A stretch of DNA of 64,000 nt from Acidobacteriaceae bacterium (GTDB lineage Bacteria; Acidobacteriota; Terriglobia; Bryobacterales; Bryobacteraceae). Every line of letters begins with the position of its first letter. Position 1 is the first letter of the stretch. Location of the stretch: positions 1-64,000 of the forward strand of contig JAFAYI010000033.1 in NCBI GenBank assembly GCA_019240475.1. The letters are read 5' to 3'. Of this stretch, positions 1 to 8,016 are shown one piece after another. The notes under the pieces were generated by a model. That model did not search any database and was not told the origin of the DNA. It saw only the letters and a program-made list of their open reading frames with translations. A program made the translations under genes and the position numbers.

Positions 1-1
1 T

Positions 2-232
2 GCACTCGAGATTATTGCGGCTGACGGACTGGTAGACCTCCAGGACAAAGCTTCGATACCGCTGATCGTCGATGCTTGCCAACGGGCGCCGGCAGAGGTC
101 GCGCAAGGAATGGCAAGGGATTTGTTGAAATTCGACGATCCGCGTGCCCAAGCCGCAGCCGAAGAGTACCTCCCCAAGGATGAAGTGGAAAAGATTGTGG
201 CGGCGAATCGTCAGAAGAACCAGAAGAACTAA
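2..232 (+). CDS. C-terminal fragment of a HEAT-like helical-repeat protein
   Basis: An open frame runs in from before the window and ends at TAA 230-232, leaving 76 readable residues. They are Ala/Asp/Glu-rich with short amphipathic helices (for example LIVDACQRAPAEVAQGMARD and KFDDPRAQAAAEEYLP), which resembles the HEAT or PBS-lyase repeats found in many bacterial scaffold proteins. The tail ends in a charged Lys/Gln/Asn stretch. The cytochrome gene starts only 15 bases downstream on the same strand, so the two may be co-transcribed. No catalytic motif is visible and the N-terminal part is missing, so the function cannot be assigned. Confidence 0.6.
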   Translation, partial: ALEIIAADGLVDLQDKASIPLIVDACQRAPAEVAQGMARDLLKFDDPRAQAAAEEYLPKDEVEKIVAANRQKNQKN

Positions 233-247
233 TTTCAGGCCGGCTCG

Positions 248-2464
248 ATGGCGAGATCTTTTTCCTGGCATGGAGTTACGGAACGGGGACTGAGGGCGAT
301 GCTGCTCGCTGTCGCTTCCGCATCTTGTCTCCGCGCTGCCGAAGCGGCGCTCGATTCTTACTCGGCTGCCGTCGCGAAGACTTACAGTTATCGATTCGGT
401 AAAGACAATCCGTTTTGGCCGTCGAACATCCAGACCGGAAGCGGAGGGTTTATCGATCCGAAGAGCTTTCCCACGGCGCAGTATTGCGGCCACTGTCATC
501 AAGCCATATATGCGCAATGGCGGCAGTCGGCACATTCGAACTCGGAGCGCCCGCCGTGGTACTTACGAAACGTCAATCTGCTGAATACCGAGAAGGGCAT
601 TGAGTTTTCGCGCCATTGCGAAGGGTGTCACGACCCAGTGGCGGTAGTGGCCGGGGCGATTGCGCCCGGCGCGCCTGAAAAGCGGCCCTACGATGAGGAC
701 GGCGTATCGTGCTCGGTCTGCCATGCCATACAAAAAGTGGATACGCGGGGAACGGGCAGCTTCACGCTGGGCACGCCGGCTGTTGTGGTAGATTCCACCG
801 GAGAGCCCGTGCAAGGCATGGTCTCCGACGCCGCTATACTTTCGCATCTAGATCGGCACCGTCAGGCGGTGATGAAGGATCTCTATCGCAGCTCTGAATT
901 TTGCGCTGCGTGCCACAAAGCCGCTCTGCCGAAGTCGTTGAACGATTATAAGTGGCAGCGAGCAATCTCGCTATATGACGAATGGCAGGATTCGGGATTT
1001 GCCAAGGAGTCGCCGCTAGCGTTTTACAGGAAGGACATGGTTTCGACATGCCAGTCCTGTCACATGCCGCGAGAGACGGCAAGCACGCAGGATTACGCCG
1101 CGAGAGGCGGCGCCGTTTATTCCCACCGGTGGGTGGGCGCAAATACGATGGTTCCGCGCTATTACGGATTTTCCGAGCAATATAGAAAGGTAGTTACTTT
1201 TCTTCAGAATTCCGTCTTCGACATCGATATATTCGGTCTCGAACTGAACACGGATTCGGACGTTAACTCCGCAAAGTATGCGATTGGGGGGCGGATCGTC
1301 GCGCCGATTGGAACAACGCCGTTCGAGGTGCAACCGGGCGAGCGGTTGACGGTCACAGTCGTGATCGAAAACAAAGGCATTGCACACAGCCACGTTCCGG
1401 AACAGCGCGATATGTATGAAAGCTGGGTGGACTTCGTGGTTAGAAACGCGAGAGGCAAGAAATTGGCCGAAAGCGGGGGCCTGTCGCAGGACGGGACCCT
1501 CGATGAGTCAGCTCATGCTTTCACCAATCGGCTTATAAACAGTAAAGGCCAACTCAACGGACTGCACGAGGTTTGGAATAACCGGATCATACCGTATAAC
1601 AATACGATTCAGCCGGGCCGTTCGCAGTTAGTGCGTTACAGCTTCAGGATGCCACAGAACGCCCGGGAGGCCGTCACGGTAACGGCCACGGTGAAATATC
1701 GCCGGTTCGATCAACACTTCATCGACTTTGGCATGCATGCGGGTTACACGCAGCCGGTCGTGGAGATGGCAAGCGCAACTCGTACATTCCTAACTGGAGT
1801 AAACAGACCACAGGCATACTCACGGCCAGACGATAGGACCTGGGTTCGCTGGAACAACTACGGAATCGCTCTGCTCGAAGCCCAGCAAGCCGGAGAGAGT
1901 GTTAAAGCGTTTCAGCGTGTAATCGCCTTGCACCCGGACTACGCGGACGGGTATACGAACGCCGCGATCGGCGAGATCGAGTGGGGAAAATATGAAGAAG
2001 CCCTACCGTACCTGCTAGAGGCTGAGGCTCTGGAACCGGGCGACGCACGCCCCCGCTTCTATTTAGCGCTGGTGAAGCGCAGCGAGGGCGACGTAGAAGG
2101 AGCGATCGGAGATTTGCAGCAGATACGGGAACAATTTCCCCGCTCGCGGGATGTTCGCCGCGAGCTCGGCATCTGTTACTACCAACAGAAAAAATACGAC
2201 TTGGCGCGAGCCGAGTACGAAGCCGTGCAGCGCATCGACCCGGACGACCTGTCTGCACATTACAATCTTTCCTTGATCTACCGAGAGCTCGGCATGCGCG
2301 AGAAATCCGCAGAGGAGGCCAGATTGTATGCCGAGCAGAAAAGCGATCCGTCGGCGAACAAATACGCGATAAGTTATCTTCGCGATCATCCCGAGGTGGT
2401 GCGCGAGACCGTACCCTGGCACGTGCACAATCTAGAGGCTGGTAGGGAGAGCGCCAGGCATTGA
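248..2464 (+). CDS. Five-haem cytochrome c family protein with C-terminal TPR domain
   Basis: This 738-residue exported protein carries five CXXCH haem-attachment motifs (CGHCH 80-84, CEGCH 124-128, CSVCH 155-159, CAACH 219-223, CQSCH 268-272), in an arrangement like the cytochrome c554/multihaem electron-transfer families. A beta-rich middle region (about 330-510) contains many His residues that could act as distal ligands. From about residue 530 to 710 there are four or five TPR units. The N-terminus is a signal peptide, and ATG 299 (MLLAVASASC) is an alternative start with a tighter one. The protein is probably periplasmic or outer-membrane-associated and moves electrons, with the TPR tail binding a partner. 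The redox partner and substrate cannot be read from the sequence. Confidence 0.85.
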   Translation: MARSFSWHGVTERGLRAMLLAVASASCLRAAEAALDSYSAAVAKTYSYRFGKDNPFWPSNIQTGSGGFIDPKSFPTAQYCGHCHQAIYAQWRQSAHSNSERPPWYLRNVNLLNTEKGIEFSRHCEGCHDPVAVVAGAIAPGAPEKRPYDEDGVSCSVCHAIQKVDTRGTGSFTLGTPAVVVDSTGEPVQGMVSDAAILSHLDRHRQAVMKDLYRSSEFCAACHKAALPKSLNDYKWQRAISLYDEWQDSGFAKESPLAFYRKDMVSTCQSCHMPRETASTQDYAARGGAVYSHRWVGANTMVPRYYGFSEQYRKVVTFLQNSVFDIDIFGLELNTDSDVNSAKYAIGGRIVAPIGTTPFEVQPGERLTVTVVIENKGIAHSHVPEQRDMYESWVDFVVRNARGKKLAESGGLSQDGTLDESAHAFTNRLINSKGQLNGLHEVWNNRIIPYNNTIQPGRSQLVRYSFRMPQNAREAVTVTATVKYRRFDQHFIDFGMHAGYTQPVVEMASATRTFLTGVNRPQAYSRPDDRTWVRWNNYGIALLEAQQAGESVKAFQRVIALHPDYADGYTNAAIGEIEWGKYEEALPYLLEAEALEPGDARPRFYLALVKRSEGDVEGAIGDLQQIREQFPRSRDVRRELGICYYQQKKYDLARAEYEAVQRIDPDDLSAHYNLSLIYRELGMREKSAEEARLYAEQKSDPSANKYAISYLRDHPEVVRETVPWHVHNLEAGRESARH

Positions 2465-2500
2465 GGATAGCGGCACACCAGCAAAGAATGGGTTCTAAGT

Positions 2501-3058
2501 TCAGCCGGTGTCCCAGCCTTGCCGTTCTCTCAACCTATTTATGTGGGCCACGTGGTGGCGGGAGTGCCAGGCATATTGGCCTAACAGCCACTCGACCGGC
2601 ACGTCGCCCCACTCGGGGTGGCGCATCGCGCGTTTGAATTCGGCATCTGAGAAGGAACGCAAGAGCAGCGCCCATCGTGCGTGCAGCGGCTCCAGGAGGG
2701 CGAGCGAAAGTTCGATGGGAGCGGTCTTTGCGTCCGCTAATTCGGCCCAAGCAGCCTCGTCGTAGGTCTTGATGGCAGCCGATTCTTCGGTCACGGCCCA
2801 GCGGAAGCGGGAGTAGCTGTTCAGGTGGCTATCGGCGATGTGATGCACCAATTGACGCACAGTCCACCCGCCTGGGCGGTAACGGGTTTCGAGTTGTTCC
2901 TCGTTCAGACCCGCGACGGCTCGCCGCAGATTGCGCGGGAGCGCCTCTATTTCTTCAATCCAAGCGATGCGGTTGCCCGAGGTGATGGACTCCGGGGCGC
3001 GGTATCGTCCGATGGGATAGCGGAGCGAATCCTCCGCGGCAGTTTCGGCAGGCGCCAT
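2501..3058 (-). CDS. DinB/YfiT-family putative metal-dependent transferase
   Basis: The product belongs to the DinB four-helix-bundle superfamily and is closest in style to YfiT/BstA, which are metal-dependent thiol transferases or hydrolases. The likely metal ligands are the conserved histidines in RQLVHHIADSH and in WHSRHHVAHI near the C-terminus. I chose ATG 3058 (MAPAETAAED), giving about 186 residues, because the family starts shortly before the RYPIGRY segment. ATG 3082 and ATG 3148 are in-frame alternatives, and no start has a convincing ribosome binding site. The gene is convergent with the cytochrome and divergent from the sigma-factor operon. Its substrate is unknown. Confidence 0.8.
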   Translation of the reverse strand: MAPAETAAEDSLRYPIGRYRAPESITSGNRIAWIEEIEALPRNLRRAVAGLNEEQLETRYRPGGWTVRQLVHHIADSHLNSYSRFRWAVTEESAAIKTYDEAAWAELADAKTAPIELSLALLEPLHARWALLLRSFSDAEFKRAMRHPEWGDVPVEWLLGQYAWHSRHHVAHINRLRERQGWDTG

Positions 3059-3166
3059 ATGTGAAGTGTAGGCCGGGGACATCGGAGAAATCCAAAAAAA
3101 TTGGACGGCGGGCCGGAAAAAGCGGCGGCTCGCCTGTTCTATAGGCACCTAGCATGCGAGACGGCA

Positions 3167-3225
3167 GGCCACAAGAGAGTTTTCCCCAACCCCAAGTGCA
3201 ACTCCCCATAGACTCTCTTGTGGCC
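3167..3225. repeat. 14-bp perfect inverted repeat between divergent genes
   Basis: GGCCACAAGAGAGT at 3167-3180 is matched exactly in inverted orientation at 3212-3225, with 31 bases between the arms. It lies in the gap between the DinB gene (minus) and the ECF sigma gene (plus). No T-run follows either arm, so it does not look like an intrinsic terminator. It could be a paired operator, an mRNA hairpin in the sigma-gene leader or a small repeat remnant. Confidence 0.7.
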
Positions 3226-3303
3226 CTCGCTAAACCCGCAATCGAAGATTCGGGCGCGGGTTTCGAAGCGCCTGCCCCAGCGCACAGTACATTGGAATAG
3301 CGC

Positions 3304-3879
3304 GTGGGGAATAGCGTCGTGGGCCAAGCCGATACTCTTCCACTACCAAGTACAACTTGGAAGGCGGACTATTTGCAAGACACCGCCGTTCGCCGCCTTG
3401 TACTGGAACAATACGATCGCGAGTGCGTTCCACTGCGCCGGTATCTGCAATTTTTGGGGATGGACGCAGACAGCGCGCAGGAGACGGTGCACGAAGCATT
3501 TCTGAAGTTGCATCAGCACTTGCTAGGCGGAGGGGATCGCGCAAATCTTCGCGCGTGGTTGTATCGCGTTTCCCATAATCTTGCAAGGAACACTCAAAGC
3601 GCGTTTCGTTCCAGCAGGACGGATTCGTTGCCGGATGTGACGGTATCGGGCGAACTGGCCTCCCCCGCCGCTTCGATCGAGCAAGAGCTACTGGCCGAAG
3701 AACGCAATCGGCTAGTGCGCGACGCCATTGGCGGGTTGAGCGCGGCGCAGCGAGACTGCCTGGTGTTGCGAGCGCAAGGGTTCAAGTACCGCGAGATCGC
3801 GGAGGTGCTCAACCTCTCGGTTTCGACGGTCGGCGAAAACATTCAGCGGGGTCTCGAGAAAGTAAAGGAACTGCTATGA
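3304..3879 (+). CDS. ECF-type RNA polymerase sigma factor
   Basis: The 191-residue product has the two-domain layout of extracytoplasmic-function sigma factors. Region 2 covers about 30-100 (the stretch DSAQETVHEAFLKLHQ and the RAWLYRVSHNLARN motif). Region 4 covers about 140-190 and includes a helix-turn-helix (YREIAEVLNLSVSTVGENIQ). Start codon GTG 3304 gives a normal N-terminus. The stop codon overlaps the ATG of the next gene (ATGA, 3876-3879), so translation is coupled to the downstream zinc-finger anti-sigma protein, its expected regulator. It should direct polymerase to a small regulon, probably including this operon. The inducing signal is unknown. Confidence 0.93.
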   Translation: MGNSVVGQADTLPLPSTTWKADYLQDTAVRRLVLEQYDRECVPLRRYLQFLGMDADSAQETVHEAFLKLHQHLLGGGDRANLRAWLYRVSHNLARNTQSAFRSSRTDSLPDVTVSGELASPAASIEQELLAEERNRLVRDAIGGLSAAQRDCLVLRAQGFKYREIAEVLNLSVSTVGENIQRGLEKVKELL

Positions 3880-4514
3880 AGGGTTGCGAGGAGGTATCTC
3901 ATCTTCCGAGCGCGCTGCTGATTAAAGCCATAGACGAGGAGTTGCCGGGCGGGGAGGCGCAGGAGGTGGAATCGCACCTTGCAACCTGCGATTCGTGCAG
4001 GCGCCGATACCAGGCGCTGCGACAAGTGTCGGGAAGGATCGAATCGGCGGTTGCCGCGCGGCAGGTGGAGTTGTCGAGCGAGCAGCGCACCCGTCTCGAA
4101 ACCGAGCTGGACGCGCGGGAACTGGCGGCGCGGGCCAAGCCGGGCGCTTCGCACGTTGTGCGGCGCCTGTCGTGGGCGGTGGCGATCGCGGCGGCACTCG
4201 CATTCCTGCTGCTGGTTGCGCCGCAATGGAGACAATCGGTGAAGCGCACGGGTTCGGCGGCAGCCGCCCAGCCGAGTGCGTTCGAGGTAGATGGCGAGAG
4301 CTTCGTCGCGCTTCCCTATTCGAATCCCGATCTGCCGTTGAACACTTCGCATATCGTGCAAATGCAGGTTCCGGTTCAGTCGCTGGCGGACGCGGGGATC
4401 GTATTCGAACCGATTTCGAATGAAGTGGCGGCGCAGGATCGGTCGGTGCTAGCGGACGTGTTGCTTGGAATGGATGGCCGGCCGGTAGGTATTCATGTTT
4501 TGGCCAGCGAGTAA
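3876..4514 (+). CDS. Membrane-bound zinc-finger anti-sigma factor
   Basis: This 212-residue protein has an N-terminal putative zinc finger of the zf-HC2 type (H34, C38, C41 in HLATCDSCRRR), a helical linker, and one membrane segment at about 98-117 (LSWAVAIAAALAFLLLVAP). About 95 residues lie outside the membrane. Proteins of this layout bind and inhibit the ECF sigma factor encoded immediately upstream, here with a 4-base overlap. The outer domain would sense the stimulus. Nothing in the sequence identifies the stimulus or a site-1 protease site. The family assignment rests on the HxxxCxxC motif, topology and gene order. Confidence 0.88.
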   Translation: MKGCEEVSHLPSALLIKAIDEELPGGEAQEVESHLATCDSCRRRYQALRQVSGRIESAVAARQVELSSEQRTRLETELDARELAARAKPGASHVVRRLSWAVAIAAALAFLLLVAPQWRQSVKRTGSAAAAQPSAFEVDGESFVALPYSNPDLPLNTSHIVQMQVPVQSLADAGIVFEPISNEVAAQDRSVLADVLLGMDGRPVGIHVLASE

Positions 4515-4568
4515 CGGGTCGCGCAGGAGAGAACAGGTTCCGGGGGATTGCCAAGAAGGAGAAACAGA

Positions 4569-5369
4569 ATGAGGAAAGCCACGCTGACAGTTTTCGCCGC
4601 GCTGCTGTTCGGTGCGTGGGCGAATGCACAATCCGGAGGACCGCCGCCGGGGCCACCGCCGGAAGGGCCACACCGTTTTCGCGGGGAAGGCGGACCGGCG
4701 CCATTCAGCTTCGGGATGCATGCGGGCAAAGTAGTGGCCGGGGCGCCGTTTTCCGCGGACGCGACGGACCAGGCCACGCAGACGCTTGCCGACGGCAACA
4801 CGATCACCCATACGATCAGCGGACACATGGCTCGCGATAGCCAGGGCCGCACCTACATACAGCACACCATCAACGGCGGTCCACTTGCGCAGAACGGCCC
4901 GGTGACGATCGTCTTCCTTTCCGATCCGGTGGCCGGCTACGCATATGTGCTCGATCCAAATAAAAAGACGGCGACTCGCCGCGCCATCAAATCGCCGGGA
5001 GAAGAGGCGGGGGGCGAGCCGCCGAGACCGCCGCGCCCGAATTCGAATAACCGCGTGGAATCGGACCTGGGTACGCAAAACATCAACGGCGTGGCGGCGC
5101 AGGGCAAGAGCATCGTGCATACCATTCCCGCGGGTGAAATGGGCAACAGCAAGCCGATCGTATCGACGAGCGAGACCTGGTATTCGCCCGATTTGCAGAT
5201 TCCAGTGATGGCGAAGCACAATGACCCGCGCTCCGGCTCGTCGGTGTTCGCTTTGACGAACATCGTGCGGGGCGATCCACCGGCTTCGCTCTTCCAAGTG
5301 CCTTCGGATTACACGGTCAAGGACGCACCGGCCGGTCGCGGCCATCGACCTCCTCCTCCCGCTCAATAG
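4569..5369 (+). CDS. Exported proline/glycine-rich protein in the ECF sigma operon
   Basis: The product is a secreted or periplasmic protein of 266 residues with no family I can name. ATG 4569 is preferred over the in-frame TTG 4548 because AAGGAG lies 9 bases ahead of it and it begins a clean signal peptide (MRKATLTVFAALLFGAWANA). The mature N-terminus is Pro/Gly-rich (PPPGPPPEGP) and the C-terminus ends in another Pro cluster. The middle has regular beta-type repeats built around Thr/Ile/His. The gene lies 54 bases behind the anti-sigma gene and ends at a clear terminator, so it is probably the effector or sensor partner of the sigma system. That role is inferred from position. Confidence 0.8.
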   Translation: MRKATLTVFAALLFGAWANAQSGGPPPGPPPEGPHRFRGEGGPAPFSFGMHAGKVVAGAPFSADATDQATQTLADGNTITHTISGHMARDSQGRTYIQHTINGGPLAQNGPVTIVFLSDPVAGYAYVLDPNKKTATRRAIKSPGEEAGGEPPRPPRPNSNNRVESDLGTQNINGVAAQGKSIVHTIPAGEMGNSKPIVSTSETWYSPDLQIPVMAKHNDPRSGSSVFALTNIVRGDPPASLFQVPSDYTVKDAPAGRGHRPPPPAQ

Positions 5370-5392
5370 GCCGCAGCGTTCATCTCTCATAG

Positions 5393-5426
5393 ATCCGTCC
5401 GGGGCGAGGCTCCGGGCGGATTTTTT
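5393..5426 (+). terminator. Rho-independent terminator of the ECF sigma operon
   Basis: A GC-rich stem (ATCCGTCCGGGGC pairing with GCTCCGGGCGGAT, two G-U pairs, short loop) is followed directly by six T residues. It lies 24 bases after the stop codon of the exported protein and ahead of the tRNA promoter. Confidence 0.85.
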
Positions 5427-5465
5427 GTGCCAGCACGAACACAGCTTTCAAGCGGGCGGACCGAG

Positions 5466-5494
5466 TTGCCATGTTTCGCCGCTCGTTCGATAAT
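5466..5494 (+). promoter_or_regulatory. Sigma-70 type promoter for tRNA-Thr
   Basis: TTGCCA at 5466-5471 and GATAAT at 5489-5494 each match the housekeeping consensus at five of six positions with an ideal 17-base spacer. Transcription would begin near 5501, giving a leader of about 22 bases before the mature tRNA at 5523. Confidence 0.7.
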
Positions 5495-5522
5495 GGGACA
5501 GCGCTTGGAGTTCCTTATATAA

Positions 5523-5598
5523 GCCGGGTTAGCTCAGCTGGCAGAGCGCTAGATTTGTAATCTTGAGGTCGCGAGTTCGATTCTCGCACCCGGCTCCA
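5523..5598 (+). tRNA. tRNA-Thr (anticodon UGU)
   Basis: The sequence folds into a complete cloverleaf: acceptor stem GCCGGGT/ACCCGGC, D-arm GCTC-GAGC, anticodon loop TTTGTAA with TGT at 5556-5558 (position 34-36), and a T-arm with GTTCGATTC. The CCA end is encoded at 5596-5598. It reads ACA and, by wobble, other Thr codons. No integrase or direct repeat is seen at its 3' end, so it is not evidently an integration site. Confidence 0.96.
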
Positions 5599-5640
5599 GG
5601 CACTTCCAATCCTGAATTCGTAAGGCATACACTCCGTTTT

Positions 5641-7986
5641 ATGCGGGTTCTCCAATCGCTCTGGACCGCTCCCCGATTCTTTGCCGCAGCTGTCCTCACG
5701 CTTGGCCTCGGAATCGGGGCAAACGTAGCGTGCTTTAGCATCATTCACGCCGTGCTGTTGAAGCCGCTTGAATACCGCGATCCCGACCGGCTGGTCATCA
5801 TTTCCGGCGGCGCAACGCCCACTCATTTTGCCGAGATCAAATGGGGCGCTCACAATTTTTCATCCGTCGGCACCTACGCGATGGAAGAGGACCTTGCCCT
5901 CAGCGGGCGCGGCGCGCCAGAGCTTCTAAAGACCGTCAGGGTGTCCGGCAACTTTCTCGAAATTCTCGGCATATCTCCGTTGCTGGGCCGGGGCTTCGCG
6001 GAATCGGACAACACGGCGCTGATTAGCTCGAACTTGTGGGCGCGCCGGTTCAGCAGCGATCTACATCTTGTTGGACAGACGATCGATCTGGCCGGAAGAG
6101 CGTACACGGTATCCGGCGTTCTGCCGCCAGATTTCGGGTTCCCTCTGGCTGGTCTCGACGTTTGGCTCACTCGACCCGAGGATTCACCCCAATTCAGTCC
6201 GCAATCGCGCGCGCTCAGCCCGTTTCTGACCGTGTTCGGACGTCTCAGACCCAGCGTCACGTTAGAGCAGGCGACAGCTGAAATCAAAGTACTGCAAGCA
6301 GCCTATGCAAAAGACCACGCCGCCATGCTCGATGCCAAACCGAAGACGCCCCCCACCGCCGTACCTGTGCAGGAGACGGTCGTAGAGAGCGTACGCCTTG
6401 AACTCTGGTTACTATTCGGAGCGGTTTGGCTAGTCCTCTTAATCGCGTGCGCGAATCTGGCGAGCCTGTCGCTAGCGCGCGCGGCCGGGCGTTCGGCCGA
6501 ATTCGCAATCCGTTCCGCCCTGGGCGCTAGCCGCATGCGGGTGGTGAGACACTTGCTCGCGGAAAGCTTGTTGCTCTCGATCTTGGGCGGCCTCGCGGGA
6601 GCTTTGCTTGCGTACCTGAGCCTATCCGCCATCCGTCAGTTCGCCGGAGTCAATTTGCCGCGCGCAAGCGAGATTCAATTCGATGGCGCCGTGCTCACAT
6701 TTGCTGTCGGGCTCTGCCTGGTTACCGCCATTCTTTTTGGACTGGCGCCATCGTTCAGCGCCTCCCGCGTGGACTTGATGACCGTTCTCCGCATGAGTCA
6801 AGGCAGCGCCCGCCCCGTTCGCCTCCGAAGCGCGCTCGTAATCGGGCAAATTGCGATTTCGATTGTCCTGCTGATCGGTACAAGCCTCTTGATCGAAAGC
6901 ATTCTTCACCTCCGGTCTCAAGACCTCGGCTTTGAATCGCACGGTCTACTCACTGCCCGTATCGCGTTATCGCCTAACGCGAATGCCCGCGCCTTTTTTG
7001 AGGGCCTATTGTCGAAGTTAAGTTCATCGCCGGGCGTCCAACATGCCTCTGTTTCATTGACGCTTCCGATGACCAGTTATCCAGGCACACCCGTGCAGGA
7101 TGCGAGCCAACCTCGCCTGCTACTCAATCAACGTCCGCTCTGCGCTATCTTCATGGTCTCGCCCGATTACTTTCAAACGCTCCGCATACCACTCAGGCGA
7201 GGCCGCGCTTTCACCGAGCACGATCGTGAAGATACACCGCGAGTCGCCATCATCGACGAAGGCCTTGCCCGCCATTTCTGGCCCGACTATCCAGCAGGAC
7301 GAAACCCAATTGGCCAACGCCTTCTCATTGGTGGGGTCAACAAAGAACCCGCCGAGGTGGTAGGCATTGTTGCCGATGTCCATCAAAGCCTGGACAACTT
7401 AGGCTGGAATCGGAGCGTATATCTGCCGTTCGCCCAAACGGCGCCGCCCTCCGCGATGGTGGCCTTGCGTGTCGAGAACTATCCGATGAACTTTGCCGCC
7501 GATATTCGCCGTGCTGTTCAGTCGCTGAACCCCGCACAACCTGTTTCCGACATTAGACCCATGCAGGAGTTAGTGGACGCGCAAGTCGGGCCTCGCCGGA
7601 TTCTCATGCAGGTGTTGGCATTCTTTGCGTTTGTCGCCTTGGCGCTGGCCGTAATTGGCATTTACGGTCTCATCTCCTATTCGACTGCGCAGCGGATTCG
7701 AGAGTTTGGCATTCGCCGCGCTCTTGGCGCACCACAGACCAGCATCTGGCATTTAGTGTTAAGTCAAACCTTTCGGCTGGCGTTGTGCGGCGTGGCGATT
7801 GGAGTCGCCATCGCCATCATGCTGACCCGATTTGTAAGCAGCTATCTCTTTCAGGTCAGCCCGACCGATCCTCCCACATTTGTCGCTGTTTGCCTGCTTT
7901 TTCTAGGCATCGCGATCGGCGCCGGATTAGGTCCCGCAATCAGCGCAGCGAACGTCGATCCGGCCAAGATGCTGCGATACGAATAG
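5641..7986 (+). CDS. ADOP-type ABC transporter permease (FtsX/MacB family)
   Basis: The 781-residue protein has an N-terminal membrane helix (AAAVLTLGLGIGANVACFSI), a MacB-like periplasmic domain (about 45-240) and two FtsX units: helices near 260-430 and a C-terminal set at about 655-781, with a second periplasmic domain between. This duplicated layout matches the ADOP permeases that are abundant in Acidobacteria. ATG 5641 is the real start; an earlier in-frame codon at 5563 lies inside the tRNA. No ATPase gene adjoins it, so its partner must be encoded elsewhere. It probably acts in export or mechanotransmission across the inner membrane, but the substrate is unknown. It starts 42 bases after tRNA-Thr and could be read from the same promoter. 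Confidence 0.9.
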   Translation: MRVLQSLWTAPRFFAAAVLTLGLGIGANVACFSIIHAVLLKPLEYRDPDRLVIISGGATPTHFAEIKWGAHNFSSVGTYAMEEDLALSGRGAPELLKTVRVSGNFLEILGISPLLGRGFAESDNTALISSNLWARRFSSDLHLVGQTIDLAGRAYTVSGVLPPDFGFPLAGLDVWLTRPEDSPQFSPQSRALSPFLTVFGRLRPSVTLEQATAEIKVLQAAYAKDHAAMLDAKPKTPPTAVPVQETVVESVRLELWLLFGAVWLVLLIACANLASLSLARAAGRSAEFAIRSALGASRMRVVRHLLAESLLLSILGGLAGALLAYLSLSAIRQFAGVNLPRASEIQFDGAVLTFAVGLCLVTAILFGLAPSFSASRVDLMTVLRMSQGSARPVRLRSALVIGQIAISIVLLIGTSLLIESILHLRSQDLGFESHGLLTARIALSPNANARAFFEGLLSKLSSSPGVQHASVSLTLPMTSYPGTPVQDASQPRLLLNQRPLCAIFMVSPDYFQTLRIPLRRGRAFTEHDREDTPRVAIIDEGLARHFWPDYPAGRNPIGQRLLIGGVNKEPAEVVGIVADVHQSLDNLGWNRSVYLPFAQTAPPSAMVALRVENYPMNFAADIRRAVQSLNPAQPVSDIRPMQELVDAQVGPRRILMQVLAFFAFVALALAVIGIYGLISYSTAQRIREFGIRRALGAPQTSIWHLVLSQTFRLALCGVAIGVAIAIMLTRFVSSYLFQVSPTDPPTFVAVCLLFLGIAIGAGLGPAISAANVDPAKMLRYE

Positions 7987-7993
7987 GTCGAAC

Positions 7994-8015
7994 GGGGCGT
8001 CCGCGGGACGGCCCC
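7994..8015. terminator. GC hairpin between convergent genes, possible bidirectional terminator
   Basis: GGGGCGTCC and GGACGGCCCC form a stem with one bulge and a three-base loop in the 30-base gap between the stop codons of the permease (plus) and the FAD oxidoreductase (minus). Neither side has a T-run, so it is only a weak terminator candidate. Confidence 0.35.
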
Positions 8016-8016
8016 T

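Noticed and set aside
5563..5640. N-terminal extension of the ABC permease into the tRNA gene
   Set aside because: The extra 26 codons lie in the tRNA-Thr sequence; ATG 5641 gives the family-standard start.
5523..5640. tRNA-Thr as an integration site of a mobile element
   Set aside because: No integrase, no direct repeat of the tRNA 3' end and no foreign-looking block follows.
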